Shown: positions 42,893 to 51,444 of the stretch, in pieces
How positions within the stretch are numbered: the stretch's first letter is position 1
Layout: the number at the start of each line of letters is the position of its first letter
From: a bacterium
Lineage (GTDB): Bacteria > Pseudomonadota > Alphaproteobacteria > SP197
DNA: 64,000 nucleotides
NCBI GenBank assembly: GCA_028821455.1
Contig: JAPPGE010000060.1
Span: 62,001 to 126,000, forward strand
Direction of reading: 5' to 3'
Made by a program: the position numbers and the translations under genes
Notes under the pieces: model-generated
Databases searched by the model: none
What the model saw: the letters and a program-made list of their open reading frames with translations, nothing else
What the model was told of the DNA's origin: nothing

Positions 42893-43897
42893 TTACTGCG
42901 CGGCCTTCACCTCGTTCCAGACACTTACCCGGCGGTCGAAATCCTCAACCGGGCGGAGCCACACCAGCTTGTCGGCGTAATCGAGTCCGGGACTTTCGTT
43001 GGTCGTGTTCCCGTATCCGTTCTTTGCGGTCATGGCCGGGCCCGTCTCGCCGTTGAGATAGTGATTGACCCACTGATGGGCGCACTCGGAATCCTGCACG
43101 CCCTTGGAGAGAGCCCACGTGTCGAGCCAGCCGATGCCACCCTCGTCCGGAATGGAGTACACCACGTCGTAGCCGCGATTGGCGAGTGCGACGGTCTGGA
43201 ACTCGCCCATCGAGAACATCAGCGTTGCTTCGCTGGAATCCCACATGTTCACGCCTTCCTCGAATCCGGCGTAGTAGCTGATGAGGTATTGCTTCTGCTC
43301 GATCAGCTTCATCTTGACGGATTCGAAGTCGGCATCACTGAGATTGAATGGATCCGCGAGTCCAAGAACGATTGCCGCGTTGGTCACGTTGTTGTTGGCA
43401 TCGTCGAGCGCGAGCACGTGTCCCGCGTTCTCGGGGCTCCACAGGGCTTCCCAGGAACTGACCCCGTCCGGAAACGCTTCCTTGTCGTAAATGAGACCGA
43501 GCGAACCCCAGGCGATCGGGACTCCGTAGGTTTCGCCTCCACTCATGACTTCCGCCACCGCGCTGAACGCGGGAAGCAGGTTCGAGGTGTTGGGAATCTG
43601 CGACATGTCGAAGGGAATGATCAGACCCTGGTCGAGGTAGCGCTCGACGATCGAGGTATCGATCGAGACAAGGTCGTAGTCGGCGCCATCACTTCCCACC
43701 ATCTTGGCGAACATTTCGTCCACCGACCCGGTGTAAGCCACGTTTACCTCGCAGCCCGTGGCCGCGGTGAAGGGCTCCACCCATTCCGGTTCTGAATAGC
43801 CTTCGAAGCTGAAGAGCCGGACTTCCTGTGCCGAAGCCTGTGTGCCCGCGGCCAGAATGAGCGCCGCCGCCAGTTTCCATTCAAGCGATCGAAACAT
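42893..43897 (-). CDS. Periplasmic solute-binding protein, PotD/opine-type (importer 3)
   Basis: 334 aa with a Sec signal peptide (LAAALILAAGTQASA). The mature protein starts EVRLFSFEGYSEPEWVEPF and contains GVPIAWGSLGLIYD, typical of the spermidine/putrescine-like binding group. Its start overlaps the end of the GntR gene by 17 bp, so regulator and transporter are one transcript. It delivers the solute to the permeases encoded downstream of the enolase-family gene. A 183-bp gap separates it from that gene. Confidence 0.92.
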   Translation of the reverse strand: MFRSLEWKLAAALILAAGTQASAQEVRLFSFEGYSEPEWVEPFTAATGCEVNVAYTGSVDEMFAKMVGSDGADYDLVSIDTSIVERYLDQGLIIPFDMSQIPNTSNLLPAFSAVAEVMSGGETYGVPIAWGSLGLIYDKEAFPDGVSSWEALWSPENAGHVLALDDANNNVTNAAIVLGLADPFNLSDADFESVKMKLIEQKQYLISYYAGFEEGVNMWDSSEATLMFSMGEFQTVALANRGYDVVYSIPDEGGIGWLDTWALSKGVQDSECAHQWVNHYLNGETGPAMTAKNGYGNTTNESPGLDYADKLVWLRPVEDFDRRVSVWNEVKAAQ

Positions 43898-44612
43898 GGT
43901 TCATCTCCCAATTATCCGTTTCGTTTTGGTCCTCCGGCCGGTCTTGCGAAGACGACCACCAGCCGGCGATGTGTTCGCGCAGCACCGATGCCAGATCCGA
44001 GGGATCACCCACGGCCAGAAAACGGCGAAGTTGCTCGTGCTGCACGACGACGGCGTCGAGGTCCGGATGGCTGCGGATCTCGAGTCCGAAGATGATGAGA
44101 ACCTGGCGCGAGATGCCTTCCCAGATGCCAAGTCCCAGTGAGTGTCCTGCTACCGAAAGGGCGGCCCGGTGAAACTCGACATCGGCGCGCTGGACCTGCT
44201 CGACATGTCCATCGGCAGCGCCCTTGCGCATCACGTCCAGGGCCTTGTCGATCTCCGCGAAACGGGAGGGATCGGCGCGCAACCGGGGTATCGTCCCTGC
44301 AAGCAGCAACGTCTCTAGCGCGATGCGCACACTGCACACCTCCCGGATCTGGCGATCATCGAAGGCAGCGACCTTCCAGCCTCGACCCGGAGAGGAGTTC
44401 ACGATCCCCTGCAACCAGAGTTCGCGCATGGCCTCGCGGATCGGAACACGGCTCACGCCGAACTCCGCGGCGAGACTCTCCTCGACGAAACGGTGACCGG
44501 GCGGAAACGCCCCGATGGCGATCGCAACGATGAGCCGGTCGATGACCTCGTCGGTAACCAGGCGTCTGCGAATCGGCGTGATCGGAGCCAGCCCCTGACC
44601 TCCCGCTTGCAT
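43881..44612 (-). CDS. GntR-family (FCD-type) transcriptional regulator
   Basis: 243 aa with an N-terminal winged helix (VEESLAAEFGVSRVPIREAM, the GntR recognition pattern) and an all-helical FCD effector domain (DVEFHRAALSVAGHS, with metal-type His residues). It begins the importer 3 operon and is divergent from the SMP-30 gene, so it probably represses both until the substrate or a product binds. There is no ribosome site before the ATG, and the ATG lies inside an inverted repeat, so the mRNA may be leaderless or a later codon may be used. Confidence 0.9.
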   Translation of the reverse strand: MQAGGQGLAPITPIRRRLVTDEVIDRLIVAIAIGAFPPGHRFVEESLAAEFGVSRVPIREAMRELWLQGIVNSSPGRGWKVAAFDDRQIREVCSVRIALETLLLAGTIPRLRADPSRFAEIDKALDVMRKGAADGHVEQVQRADVEFHRAALSVAGHSLGLGIWEGISRQVLIIFGLEIRSHPDLDAVVVQHEQLRRFLAVGDPSDLASVLREHIAGWWSSSQDRPEDQNETDNWEMNHVSIA

Positions 44613-44637
44613 ACTGTCATGCTATAAGACTGTATGC
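44609..44637. promoter_or_regulatory. Inverted repeat overlapping the GntR start (candidate operator)
   Basis: GCATAC (44609-44614) and GTATGC (44632-44637) are perfect inverted 6-mers separated by 17 nt in the short gap between the GntR gene and the SMP-30 gene. The repeat covers the regulator's own start codon, as expected for an autoregulatory site. Confidence 0.4.
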
Positions 44638-44683
44638 GACAGGTAAAGCAAGATGGACGACCTTCATAGGGAAGGGGTTGAGA

Positions 44684-45583
44684 ATGCCGTTCGGGATCAT
44701 CCGCCACGTTGCTGCCGCGGCCCATCTGGGAGAGGCGCCGCTGTGGCTTCCGACGTCCGGCGTGTTCCTGTGGCTCGATCTTTACGGCCGCGAGGTGCAC
44801 CGCTTCGACCCGCAAACCGGAAGCGACCGGGTGATCGCGAGCGGCTATGCCGAGAACCTCGCGTGCCTAGTGCGCCTGAACGACGGGTTCGTGCTGCTTG
44901 TGACGGCGACGCGATTCATGCGCCTCGACCCCTCAAGCGGTGGCACTACTCCTCTGCCGGCGCCGCTCCGGCCCGCCGCAGGCACCTGCTTCAATGACGG
45001 CAAGGTCGCGCCCGACGGGGCCCTCTGGCTCGGGATTTCGGATGTCGAGGAGGTCGAGCCGACCGGTTCGCTTCACCGCGTGAGCGCCTCTGGTGTCGAG
45101 TGCATTGACCGGGGCTTTGTCGTCGCGAACGGGCCGGCGTTCTCTCCGGATGGCAGGGGCGCGTACTTCGCCGATACCGTGAGCGGCCGCATCCTCCGCT
45201 ACGCTCTCGACACCGAAGGCCGGCCCGTCGGGCGCACACTGTTCGCGGCTGTCCCGGCCGACAGGGGCATGCCCGACGGCATGACCACTGACCGCGACGG
45301 ACGCCTCTACAGCGCCCATTGGCAGGGCAACTGCATCAGCGTCCATGACGCCGGCGGCACGACGGTGGAGACGATCGCGCTTCCGGCCGCCAACATCACA
45401 TCCTGTGCCTTCGGAGGCGACGACGGCTCGCTGCTCCTTGCGACCAGTGCGGCCCGGGACGATGACGGCGGTCCCAGGTCGCCGCACGGCGATGCGTTCG
45501 TGCTCCGTGACCAGTCCAGGGGAACGCCGGAACCTGAGTTCGATCCGGCCTGGCTCGGAAGGGAACGCCCTTCGGGGCCTTGA
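44684..45583 (+). CDS. SMP-30/gluconolactonase-family lactonase
   Basis: 299 aa from ATG 44684 (GGAAGGGG upstream). Six-bladed propeller family with its calcium-site pattern: HLGEAPLW (Glu), CFNDGKVAPDGALWLG (Asn, Asp), and later PDGMTTDRDGRLY (Asp). Members open sugar or aldonic lactones. It is divergent from the GntR regulator and the importer 3/enolase/SDR operon, so it probably belongs to the same pathway. No signal peptide. Confidence 0.9.
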   Translation: MPFGIIRHVAAAAHLGEAPLWLPTSGVFLWLDLYGREVHRFDPQTGSDRVIASGYAENLACLVRLNDGFVLLVTATRFMRLDPSSGGTTPLPAPLRPAAGTCFNDGKVAPDGALWLGISDVEEVEPTGSLHRVSASGVECIDRGFVVANGPAFSPDGRGAYFADTVSGRILRYALDTEGRPVGRTLFAAVPADRGMPDGMTTDRDGRLYSAHWQGNCISVHDAGGTTVETIALPAANITSCAFGGDDGSLLLATSAARDDDGGPRSPHGDAFVLRDQSRGTPEPEFDPAWLGRERPSGP

Positions 45584-45615
45584 GTTCGCCTGCCTTGCGC
45601 AGCACCTGGCACCGG

Positions 45616-46683
45616 TCAACGATCACGATGCGTGTAGGCCCGGGTCAGGCGGTCCTTGAGGTCAGAGACGAAACCGGTCGTCAGGACGGCATCATGGGCT
45701 ATGGAATGCCAGAGTCCGACCTGGTTGACATAGGACCGCATCGTCATCAGGCCCTCCTCGAGCTGGTCCCACGTCAAGCCCATCGCCTCGGGGCGAATGT
45801 CGAGACCGATGCCCGAGATTGTATCGAGCATCTCCTCGGCTCGGTCACCGTGCAGCATCGAGCCGACGATGACGCCGAGGCACACGGGCTGGCCGTGGAG
45901 GAACTTTTTCCCTGTCAGTTTCTCCAGTGTGTAGAAGAGGAAGTGGTCGGTTCCCTCGATGTGGCGGGGGCACCACCCCGACCCGTGATAGCTCGTGCCC
46001 CATTTGAGGCCGTCGGCCAGTGCGTCGATGCCGCGGTCGTTCATGGCGCGGATGTTGTCGACGTTCTCGACGACCGTCCTGACCTTCGCCAGGGACTGCC
46101 TCGCCAGATTCCCGTCGAACCGCCACTTTTCCTCGATCTTCCCTTCCCTCTCGGCGTAGCGCCAGTCCAGAACCCCGGTGTGAAAACAGAGGATGTCGCC
46201 GATTCCCGACCAGTTCAGCGCCGGTGGGCAGCCGGCAAGAACGTCGTAGTCGATGTAGATGGCCTGCGGCACGGCCCAGCCGCGATAGACGACCCGCCCG
46301 TCGAGCCGGACTCCCGAGCGCTGGCCGTAGACGGCATTCACCGAAAGGGCCGTCGGCGCCTGGAAGAGCGGCAGGTTCAGGCGCCACGAGAAGTACTTCG
46401 CGACGTCCAGCGCCTGGCCTCCGCCAAGCCCGACGATGGCGCGCACTTCGCCGAGGCTCGCGGCCTCGCGGTCGAGGTCGGCCTGTTCGATCGACCCGCA
46501 GAAGTAGGGCCTGCAGTCGGCGCCGGCAAAATGACGGGAGAAGAGCGGCCAGAGGTCGTCCATCGTGACCACGAGGAAGGGTGGATTGACGAAATGGCGA
46601 AACTCGTCCAGCAAGCCGCGACCGAACACGGTCGGAAAGCCGTAGGCAAGATCCCGGGCGTGATCGTGAGGCAAATTGGTCAT
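45616..46683 (-). CDS. Iron-containing alcohol dehydrogenase, glycerol-1-phosphate-dehydrogenase-like (copy 2)
   Basis: 355 aa. The NAD-binding segment IVGLGGGQALDVAKYFSWRL and PLFQAPTALSVNAVYGQRSGV, and metal ligands expected in GIGDILCFHTGVLDW, GSGWCPRHIEGTDHF and FLHGQPVCLGVIVGSMLHG, fit the G1PDH/AraM-like branch of family III alcohol dehydrogenases. These reduce or oxidise polyol (phosphate) ketones. A clear paralogue (copy 1) lies in the same operon region at 49.5-50.6 kb with the same motifs. It is 96 bp downstream of the PLP-enzyme gene. The exact substrate is unknown. Confidence 0.85.
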   Translation of the reverse strand: MTNLPHDHARDLAYGFPTVFGRGLLDEFRHFVNPPFLVVTMDDLWPLFSRHFAGADCRPYFCGSIEQADLDREAASLGEVRAIVGLGGGQALDVAKYFSWRLNLPLFQAPTALSVNAVYGQRSGVRLDGRVVYRGWAVPQAIYIDYDVLAGCPPALNWSGIGDILCFHTGVLDWRYAEREGKIEEKWRFDGNLARQSLAKVRTVVENVDNIRAMNDRGIDALADGLKWGTSYHGSGWCPRHIEGTDHFLFYTLEKLTGKKFLHGQPVCLGVIVGSMLHGDRAEEMLDTISGIGLDIRPEAMGLTWDQLEEGLMTMRSYVNQVGLWHSIAHDAVLTTGFVSDLKDRLTRAYTHRDR

Positions 46684-46779
46684 CTCCCGTGCCGGAGGTC
46701 AGAGGGTGCCGCGGCGTCTCCGCCAAAGAAGGACAAACAGCCGCCCCGTTCGCCGGCACCGTTCAAGGGTCTGTCCGTG

Positions 46780-47991
46780 TTACGGGTCTGCATCTCGGTT
46801 CCCCGACCAGCCCAGGATCGCCGCCTCACGGCTGCGCTTGACATCGCTCCAGCCCTGGCGGCAGCCATCGCCCCGTGTCCGGAAGCGGTCGGCTTCCTCC
46901 CGGATTGCGGCGGCCACCAGAGCGGCTTCCGTGTCGGTCAGATTGCAGGGGTCGAGATAGAGTTCCTGTCGCTCGACGAGATCGTCGCGCACCACGATGC
47001 TGGGGGTCCTCCCGGCAAGCCGGGCGGCCAGTTCCCAGGCATGGAAACCCGCGGTCCGGGGCGCGATGGTAATGCGGACCCGGGTAATCGGGTTGCCGGT
47101 CCAGTCGGCATGGCTGGCGATGCGGACGCCAGGCATGTCAGCGAGTTCGCGCATCCAGAAGGCGACGCGTGCCTCCTCGGTCTTCCGGGCGGCTTCATGA
47201 TCGCGTTTCTCCCACAGTTCGAGTGCCGCCATGGCGCCAACGACGCTCTCCTTGCCCGCTTTCATCGTCCGCCCGATTCCACGGTGCTGAAGATAGGTGG
47301 CGCGGATGAGATCGGAGCTTCCGGCCACGATTGCGCTGGTGACTCCCGACAGGAACTTGTGGCCGGAATGGATCACCGCGGCTGCACCGAGTTCGATGGG
47401 CCGGGTCAGGTCGTACTCGGCGGCCATGTCGACGATCACCGGCACGCGATGGTCGCGGCACAGGTCGATGAAGACATCCATGGGAAGTTCGTTTTCGCGC
47501 ACGGTATGGTGCGAAACGACGTACATGGCCGCCGCCGCCCCCCCTGCCAGAGCGTCGGCCAGGTGCCAGGTTTCGCAGGCTGCAGCGGTGCCTACGGGAA
47601 CGACCTCGGCTCCGGCAAGGCGGATCGCCTGATCGATCGGCGCTCCATAGTTCACCATGTGTCCCATGGGCAACAGGACACGCCGCTCGCCGGCCACGCA
47701 AGGCAGAGCCTCGATCCTTGCAAGGTCTGCGCCGGTGAGGCACGCGGCGACCGTTTGCGTCATGGCTGCCGCGGAGCACGAAGCGATGCACCCCGCCTCG
47801 GCCCCGGTCACGCGTGCGATGACGGCGCCTGCGCGTGACTGCAGTTCGTCCATGTCGACGAAGGACGTGAGGATCCGGTCGACGCACGCACGCACGTCCG
47901 GGCGAACCCTCGAAGCGCCGATGCGCGTCATCGTCCCGGAGACGTTGATGACCGGAGTGAGCTGCCATCGGGTGAAGGGGTCGTCTGTCAT
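46780..47991 (-). CDS. SelA/DgaE-like PLP-dependent enzyme
   Basis: 403 aa, fold type I. The PLP lysine is in VIHSGHKFLSGVTSAIVAGS, preceded by VIVDMAAEYD; AGCIASCSAAAMTQTVAACL forms the phosphate-binding turn, and the N-terminus TRWQLTPVINVSGTMTRIGAS is typical of the SelA-like/D-glucosaminate-6-phosphate ammonia-lyase group. A beta-elimination of ammonia from an amino sugar acid is the best-known reaction of close relatives. Its ATG overlaps the ATPase stop (ATGA). RidA in the same operon would clear the enamine/imine such an enzyme releases. The substrate is inferred only. Confidence 0.82.
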   Translation of the reverse strand: MTDDPFTRWQLTPVINVSGTMTRIGASRVRPDVRACVDRILTSFVDMDELQSRAGAVIARVTGAEAGCIASCSAAAMTQTVAACLTGADLARIEALPCVAGERRVLLPMGHMVNYGAPIDQAIRLAGAEVVPVGTAAACETWHLADALAGGAAAAMYVVSHHTVRENELPMDVFIDLCRDHRVPVIVDMAAEYDLTRPIELGAAAVIHSGHKFLSGVTSAIVAGSSDLIRATYLQHRGIGRTMKAGKESVVGAMAALELWEKRDHEAARKTEEARVAFWMRELADMPGVRIASHADWTGNPITRVRITIAPRTAGFHAWELAARLAGRTPSIVVRDDLVERQELYLDPCNLTDTEAALVAAAIREEADRFRTRGDGCRQGWSDVKRSREAAILGWSGNRDADP

Positions 47992-49031
47992 GGAAGCCGT
48001 TCTCCGGTCGTGCTGTCGAATGCGTGCAGCCGGTCCGGCCGGAGTGCCAGTGACAACGTCTCGCCGGCACGGACCATACCGCGTATGTCGCCGCTGGTTC
48101 GAACGGTCAGGCGCGCACCACGGGCATTGCTGAGATGGACAAGCGCCTCGTGTCCGAGGTCCTCGATTCTGTTGACGCGTGCCTCGCCAATCGGGACCGC
48201 GCCTTCGGCCGACCCGATCAGGAGGTGCTCGGGCCGAATACCGAGCGTCGATCCACAGCCGCGATCGACCGTCGTTGAGGCGTCGCCGAGAAGGTCCTTC
48301 GCGTCATGGAGGTTCATGCGCGGACTGCCGATGAAACCCGCCACAAAGGTGTTCGCTGGCCGTTCGTAGAGTTCGGTGGGAACACCGACCTGCATGATCC
48401 GGCCCTGGTTCATCACCGCGATCCGATCACCCATCGTCATGGCCTCGACCTGATCATGAGTCACGTAGACCGTCGTGGTTGTCAGCTGGCGCTGCATCTC
48501 GGAGATTTCACCCCGCATCTGAACCCTGAGTTCCGCATCGAGATTGGACAGCGGCTCATCGAAGAGGAATGCATCCGGCCTGCGAATCATGGCGCGCCCC
48601 AGGGCAACACGCTGCGCCTGGCCACCCGAAAGCTGGCGAGGCTTCCGGGCGAGCAGCTCGCCGAGACCCAGCATGTCGGCGACGCGCTCGACCTCGCTCC
48701 TGACGGTGGCGGGATCGGTCTTCCTGATTCTCAGTCCGAAGGAAAGATTGTCGCGCACCGACATGTTCGGAAACAACGCGTAGGACTGGAACACCATCGA
48801 GATGTTGCGCTGGGCGGGAGAGAGATGGTTGACGCGTTCGCCGCCAATCATCAGGTCGCCCGACGAGATGGTCTCGAGACCTGCGATCATCCTGAGCGTG
48901 GTCGACTTGGCGCAGCCCGAGGGACCGACCAGTACCATGAACTCTCCCTCGCGGACGTGGAGGTCGAGGCCGGAGATGACCTTGACATCGCCGTAGCTCT
49001 TCGCGACGTCCAGAAATCGGATGTCTCTCAT
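47988..49031 (-). CDS. ABC transporter ATP-binding protein, UgpC/MalK-like (CUT1)
   Basis: 347 aa with signature LSGGQAQRVALGRAM, Walker B AFLFDEPLSNLD, YVTHDQVEAMTMGDR and a C-terminal regulatory domain (LGIRPEHLLIG) typical of carbohydrate uptake ATPases. Walker A reads GPSGCAKSTT: Ala replaces the usual Gly before the Lys. The catalytic Lys and Ser remain, so activity is expected. It overlaps both neighbours by 4 bp. Confidence 0.93.
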   Translation of the reverse strand: MRDIRFLDVAKSYGDVKVISGLDLHVREGEFMVLVGPSGCAKSTTLRMIAGLETISSGDLMIGGERVNHLSPAQRNISMVFQSYALFPNMSVRDNLSFGLRIRKTDPATVRSEVERVADMLGLGELLARKPRQLSGGQAQRVALGRAMIRRPDAFLFDEPLSNLDAELRVQMRGEISEMQRQLTTTTVYVTHDQVEAMTMGDRIAVMNQGRIMQVGVPTELYERPANTFVAGFIGSPRMNLHDAKDLLGDASTTVDRGCGSTLGIRPEHLLIGSAEGAVPIGEARVNRIEDLGHEALVHLSNARGARLTVRTSGDIRGMVRAGETLSLALRPDRLHAFDSTTGERLP

Positions 49032-49543
49032 CGGAATGCGTTCCAGTCCGGGGAAATCGAGACGATCGCATCAATCTCGACGGTGATGTTGCCGGGCAGG
49101 GATGCCATGCCAACGGCGGTGCGCGCATGCCTGCCCCGTTCGCCGAAGACATCGCAAAACAGGTTCGAGCAACCGTCGATGACCGCCGGGTGATCGACGA
49201 AATCGGGTCCGGCATTGACCATGCCGAAGACGCGTCGAATCTGCACGACGTGTTCAAGCGAGCCAAGGATTTCCCTTATCGCTGCGATCAGCACGAGCCC
49301 GGTTCTTTGCGCGTGGTGGAACGCCTCATGGACCGGAACGTCGAGCCCGACCTTGCCCGTCGCCAGCCTGCCGCATTCCAGGACCGGCCCCTGGCCCGAC
49401 AGATAGAGTGTTGTGCCTTCGATGGAGCCCAGATCGAAGTTCCCGACAGGCGCGGGGACCGGGGGGACGACATGGCCAAGTTCGGCGAGCCGCCGGTCCG
49501 CGATGCTCTCCGGTCCGGCCGTTCCGCGTCGTCGTGTGTTCAT
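49028..49543 (-). CDS. RidA/YjgF-family protein
   Basis: 171 aa, longer than canonical RidA (~130) and of the Rid7-like branch length. The core has LYLSGQGPV, the conserved FGERGRHARTAVGMASLPGNI with the Arg that binds the carboxylate in RidA, and TVEIDAIVSI. RidA proteins hydrolyse reactive enamines/imines made by PLP lyases. Its place between a G1PDH-like enzyme and the transporter ATPase, one gene away from the SelA/DgaE-like enzyme, fits exactly that role. Both ends overlap neighbours by 4 bp. Confidence 0.88.
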   Translation of the reverse strand: MNTRRRGTAGPESIADRRLAELGHVVPPVPAPVGNFDLGSIEGTTLYLSGQGPVLECGRLATGKVGLDVPVHEAFHHAQRTGLVLIAAIREILGSLEHVVQIRRVFGMVNAGPDFVDHPAVIDGCSNLFCDVFGERGRHARTAVGMASLPGNITVEIDAIVSISPDWNAFR

Positions 49544-50583
49544 GCGACAAAGGCTCCCTCGATCCTGTTTCGGGCAGCGGTCAGGAACTCTTCCGTCACG
49601 TCGAAGTCGTTGGCGATACCGTAGGCGAGGCCTTCACGCTCGACGAAGGTTCTCAGTCCGCGCATGGCTTCGAAGACGTCGCGCCACGTCACGTTCATGG
49701 CGGCAGGGCGAATGTCGAGGCCGAGACGGATCACCGCGCCAAGCAGTTCGTCCACACGCTGATCGTGCATCATGGCGCCCAGCACGAGACCCAGACACAC
49801 TGCCTGGCCGTGCAGGAACGCTTTCCCCGTTCCCGCTTCGAGGGCATAGAAGATGTAGTGCTCGATGCCTTCGATGTGGCGCGGATTCCAGCCCGCACCG
49901 TGATAGGAGGCGCCGCCCCATCTCAGGCCGTCGACCAGAATCCGGATGCCACGCGGAGAAAGCATCCTGATTTCGTCAAGTTCGGCCAGTGCCGTCTCGG
50001 CCTTCGCCAACGAGATCGCGGCGAGACTATCATCGTAAGGCCATCGCGATTCGCATTTGCCCTGGGCCTCGGCGTGACGCCAGTCCATGACGCCGGTGAC
50101 GAAGCACAGGACGTCGCCGATGCCGCCGATGTTGAGCGCTCGGGGTGCGGACCTGATGATGTCCAGATCGATGTAGACGGTCTGCGGGACCGCCCACCCG
50201 ACATACCTGACGACGCTGTTCTCCCGGACTCCCGCACGATGTCCGAAGACGGCATCGACGGAAAGCGATGTCGGAAACTGGAAGAGCGGCAGGTTGCGAC
50301 GCCAGGCGACATACTTCGCAGCATCGATCGCCTGACCACCTCCCAGACCGACAACCGAGGCGACGTCCGCAAGCGCCTCGAGATCGGCTTCCAGCGCAGC
50401 ACGTTCCATGGAACGCACCATGTAGGGCATTGCATCGTCCGGCAGGGCGTCGCGAAAGAGGGGCCAGAGATCCTCCATCGTCACGACCAGCATGGGCGGA
50501 CACACGAAGTTCGCCGCTTCGCAAAGGAGGTTGCGTCCGAAGACTGTCGTGAACTGCGGGATATCGAATTCCTTGAACGGCAT
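49540..50583 (-). CDS. Iron-containing alcohol dehydrogenase, glycerol-1-phosphate-dehydrogenase-like (copy 1)
   Basis: 347 aa paralogue of the gene at 45.6 kb. Shared blocks are VVGLGGGQAIDAAKYVAWRRNLPLF, SVDAVFGHRAGVRENSVV, GIGDVLCFVTGVMDWRHAE, GAGWNPRHIEGIEHYIFY and FLHGQAVCLGLVLGAMMHD. The metal-binding pattern of the G1PDH-like branch is complete. It follows the MalG-like permease by 3 bp and overlaps ridA by 4 bp. Two such dehydrogenases in one locus suggest sequential redox steps or epimer-specific enzymes. Confidence 0.85.
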   Translation of the reverse strand: MPFKEFDIPQFTTVFGRNLLCEAANFVCPPMLVVTMEDLWPLFRDALPDDAMPYMVRSMERAALEADLEALADVASVVGLGGGQAIDAAKYVAWRRNLPLFQFPTSLSVDAVFGHRAGVRENSVVRYVGWAVPQTVYIDLDIIRSAPRALNIGGIGDVLCFVTGVMDWRHAEAQGKCESRWPYDDSLAAISLAKAETALAELDEIRMLSPRGIRILVDGLRWGGASYHGAGWNPRHIEGIEHYIFYALEAGTGKAFLHGQAVCLGLVLGAMMHDQRVDELLGAVIRLGLDIRPAAMNVTWRDVFEAMRGLRTFVEREGLAYGIANDFDVTEEFLTAARNRIEGAFVA

Positions 50584-50586
50584 GGT

Positions 50587-51444
50587 TCAGCCCTTGACTG
50601 CGCCAAGGGACAGCCCCTTGACGATGTGTTTCTGCGCGGCGACGGCGAACAGCAGCATCGGCACGATGGCAACGATCGACGCGGCGGTCATCGCACCCCA
50701 GTCGAGCGCAGCATAGCCGCGAAAGCTCGTCACTCCGAGCGTGACCGTCTGCGCCCTGGAGAACGTCAGCCCCAGTGCGATGGCAAGTTCGTTCCAGATC
50801 CAGATGGCGTTCAGGACGGCCGTAGCGGCCATCCCGGGCAAGGTACAGGGCACGTAGATTCTCGTCAGGATCTGCCAGTTGGAAGCGCCTTCGATGCGCG
50901 CGGCCTCGTCAATGGCCGGATTGATCTCGCGGAAGAACGAACTCAGGAGCCAGATCGACAGCGGCAGGACATGCACCTGGTACATGAGGGCAAGGCCGAC
51001 ATGGGTGTCATAGAGTCCGGTCCACTGATAGAGCGAGAACATCGGAATGACGAAGAGAAATTCGGGAAGCATGTAGGCAAGGATCAGCCAGACGCCGACG
51101 AGGTTCCTGCCTCTGATCTTCATGCGGACGATGGCGTAGGCCGTCGGAATGGCGATGGCGAGCGACAGTGCCACGCCGATGGCCGTGATGATGACGGAGT
51201 TCAGGAACGTGTACTTGAACGTTTCATGGCCCCAGAGCTTGAGGTAGTTGGCGGTTGTCGGATCGAAGATCCATAGCGGAGGGCTGGCAAGGCCGTCGCG
51301 CCTGGTCTTGAGCGAGACCGTCAGCACCCAGTAAACCGGGAACAGACTGAACAGGACCATGGCGCCGGTGAAGACGTAGGCCCACGCCTTCGAGAGGCCT
51401 GTTCCCGGACCGCCGTGGAAATGCAGGGTCGTGCGCGCCGTCAT
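50587..51444 (-). CDS. ABC transporter permease, MalG/UgpE-like (CUT1)
   Basis: 285 aa with six membrane segments. The EAA loop is AIDEAARIEGASNWQILTRIYVP. The N-terminus VLFSLFPVYWVLTVSLKT is typical of CUT1 permeases for sugars or polyols. It overlaps the MalF-like gene by 4 bp. Confidence 0.94.
   Translation of the reverse strand: MTARTTLHFHGGPGTGLSKAWAYVFTGAMVLFSLFPVYWVLTVSLKTRRDGLASPPLWIFDPTTANYLKLWGHETFKYTFLNSVIITAIGVALSLAIAIPTAYAIVRMKIRGRNLVGVWLILAYMLPEFLFVIPMFSLYQWTGLYDTHVGLALMYQVHVLPLSIWLLSSFFREINPAIDEAARIEGASNWQILTRIYVPCTLPGMAATAVLNAIWIWNELAIALGLTFSRAQTVTLGVTSFRGYAALDWGAMTAASIVAIVPMLLFAVAAQKHIVKGLSLGAVKG

Noticed and set aside
45580-47838. 752-codon plus-strand frame
   Set aside because: Antisense shadow of the G1PDH-like and PLP-enzyme genes. 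The same applies to 49408..51276, 33865..35580 and 7980..9323.
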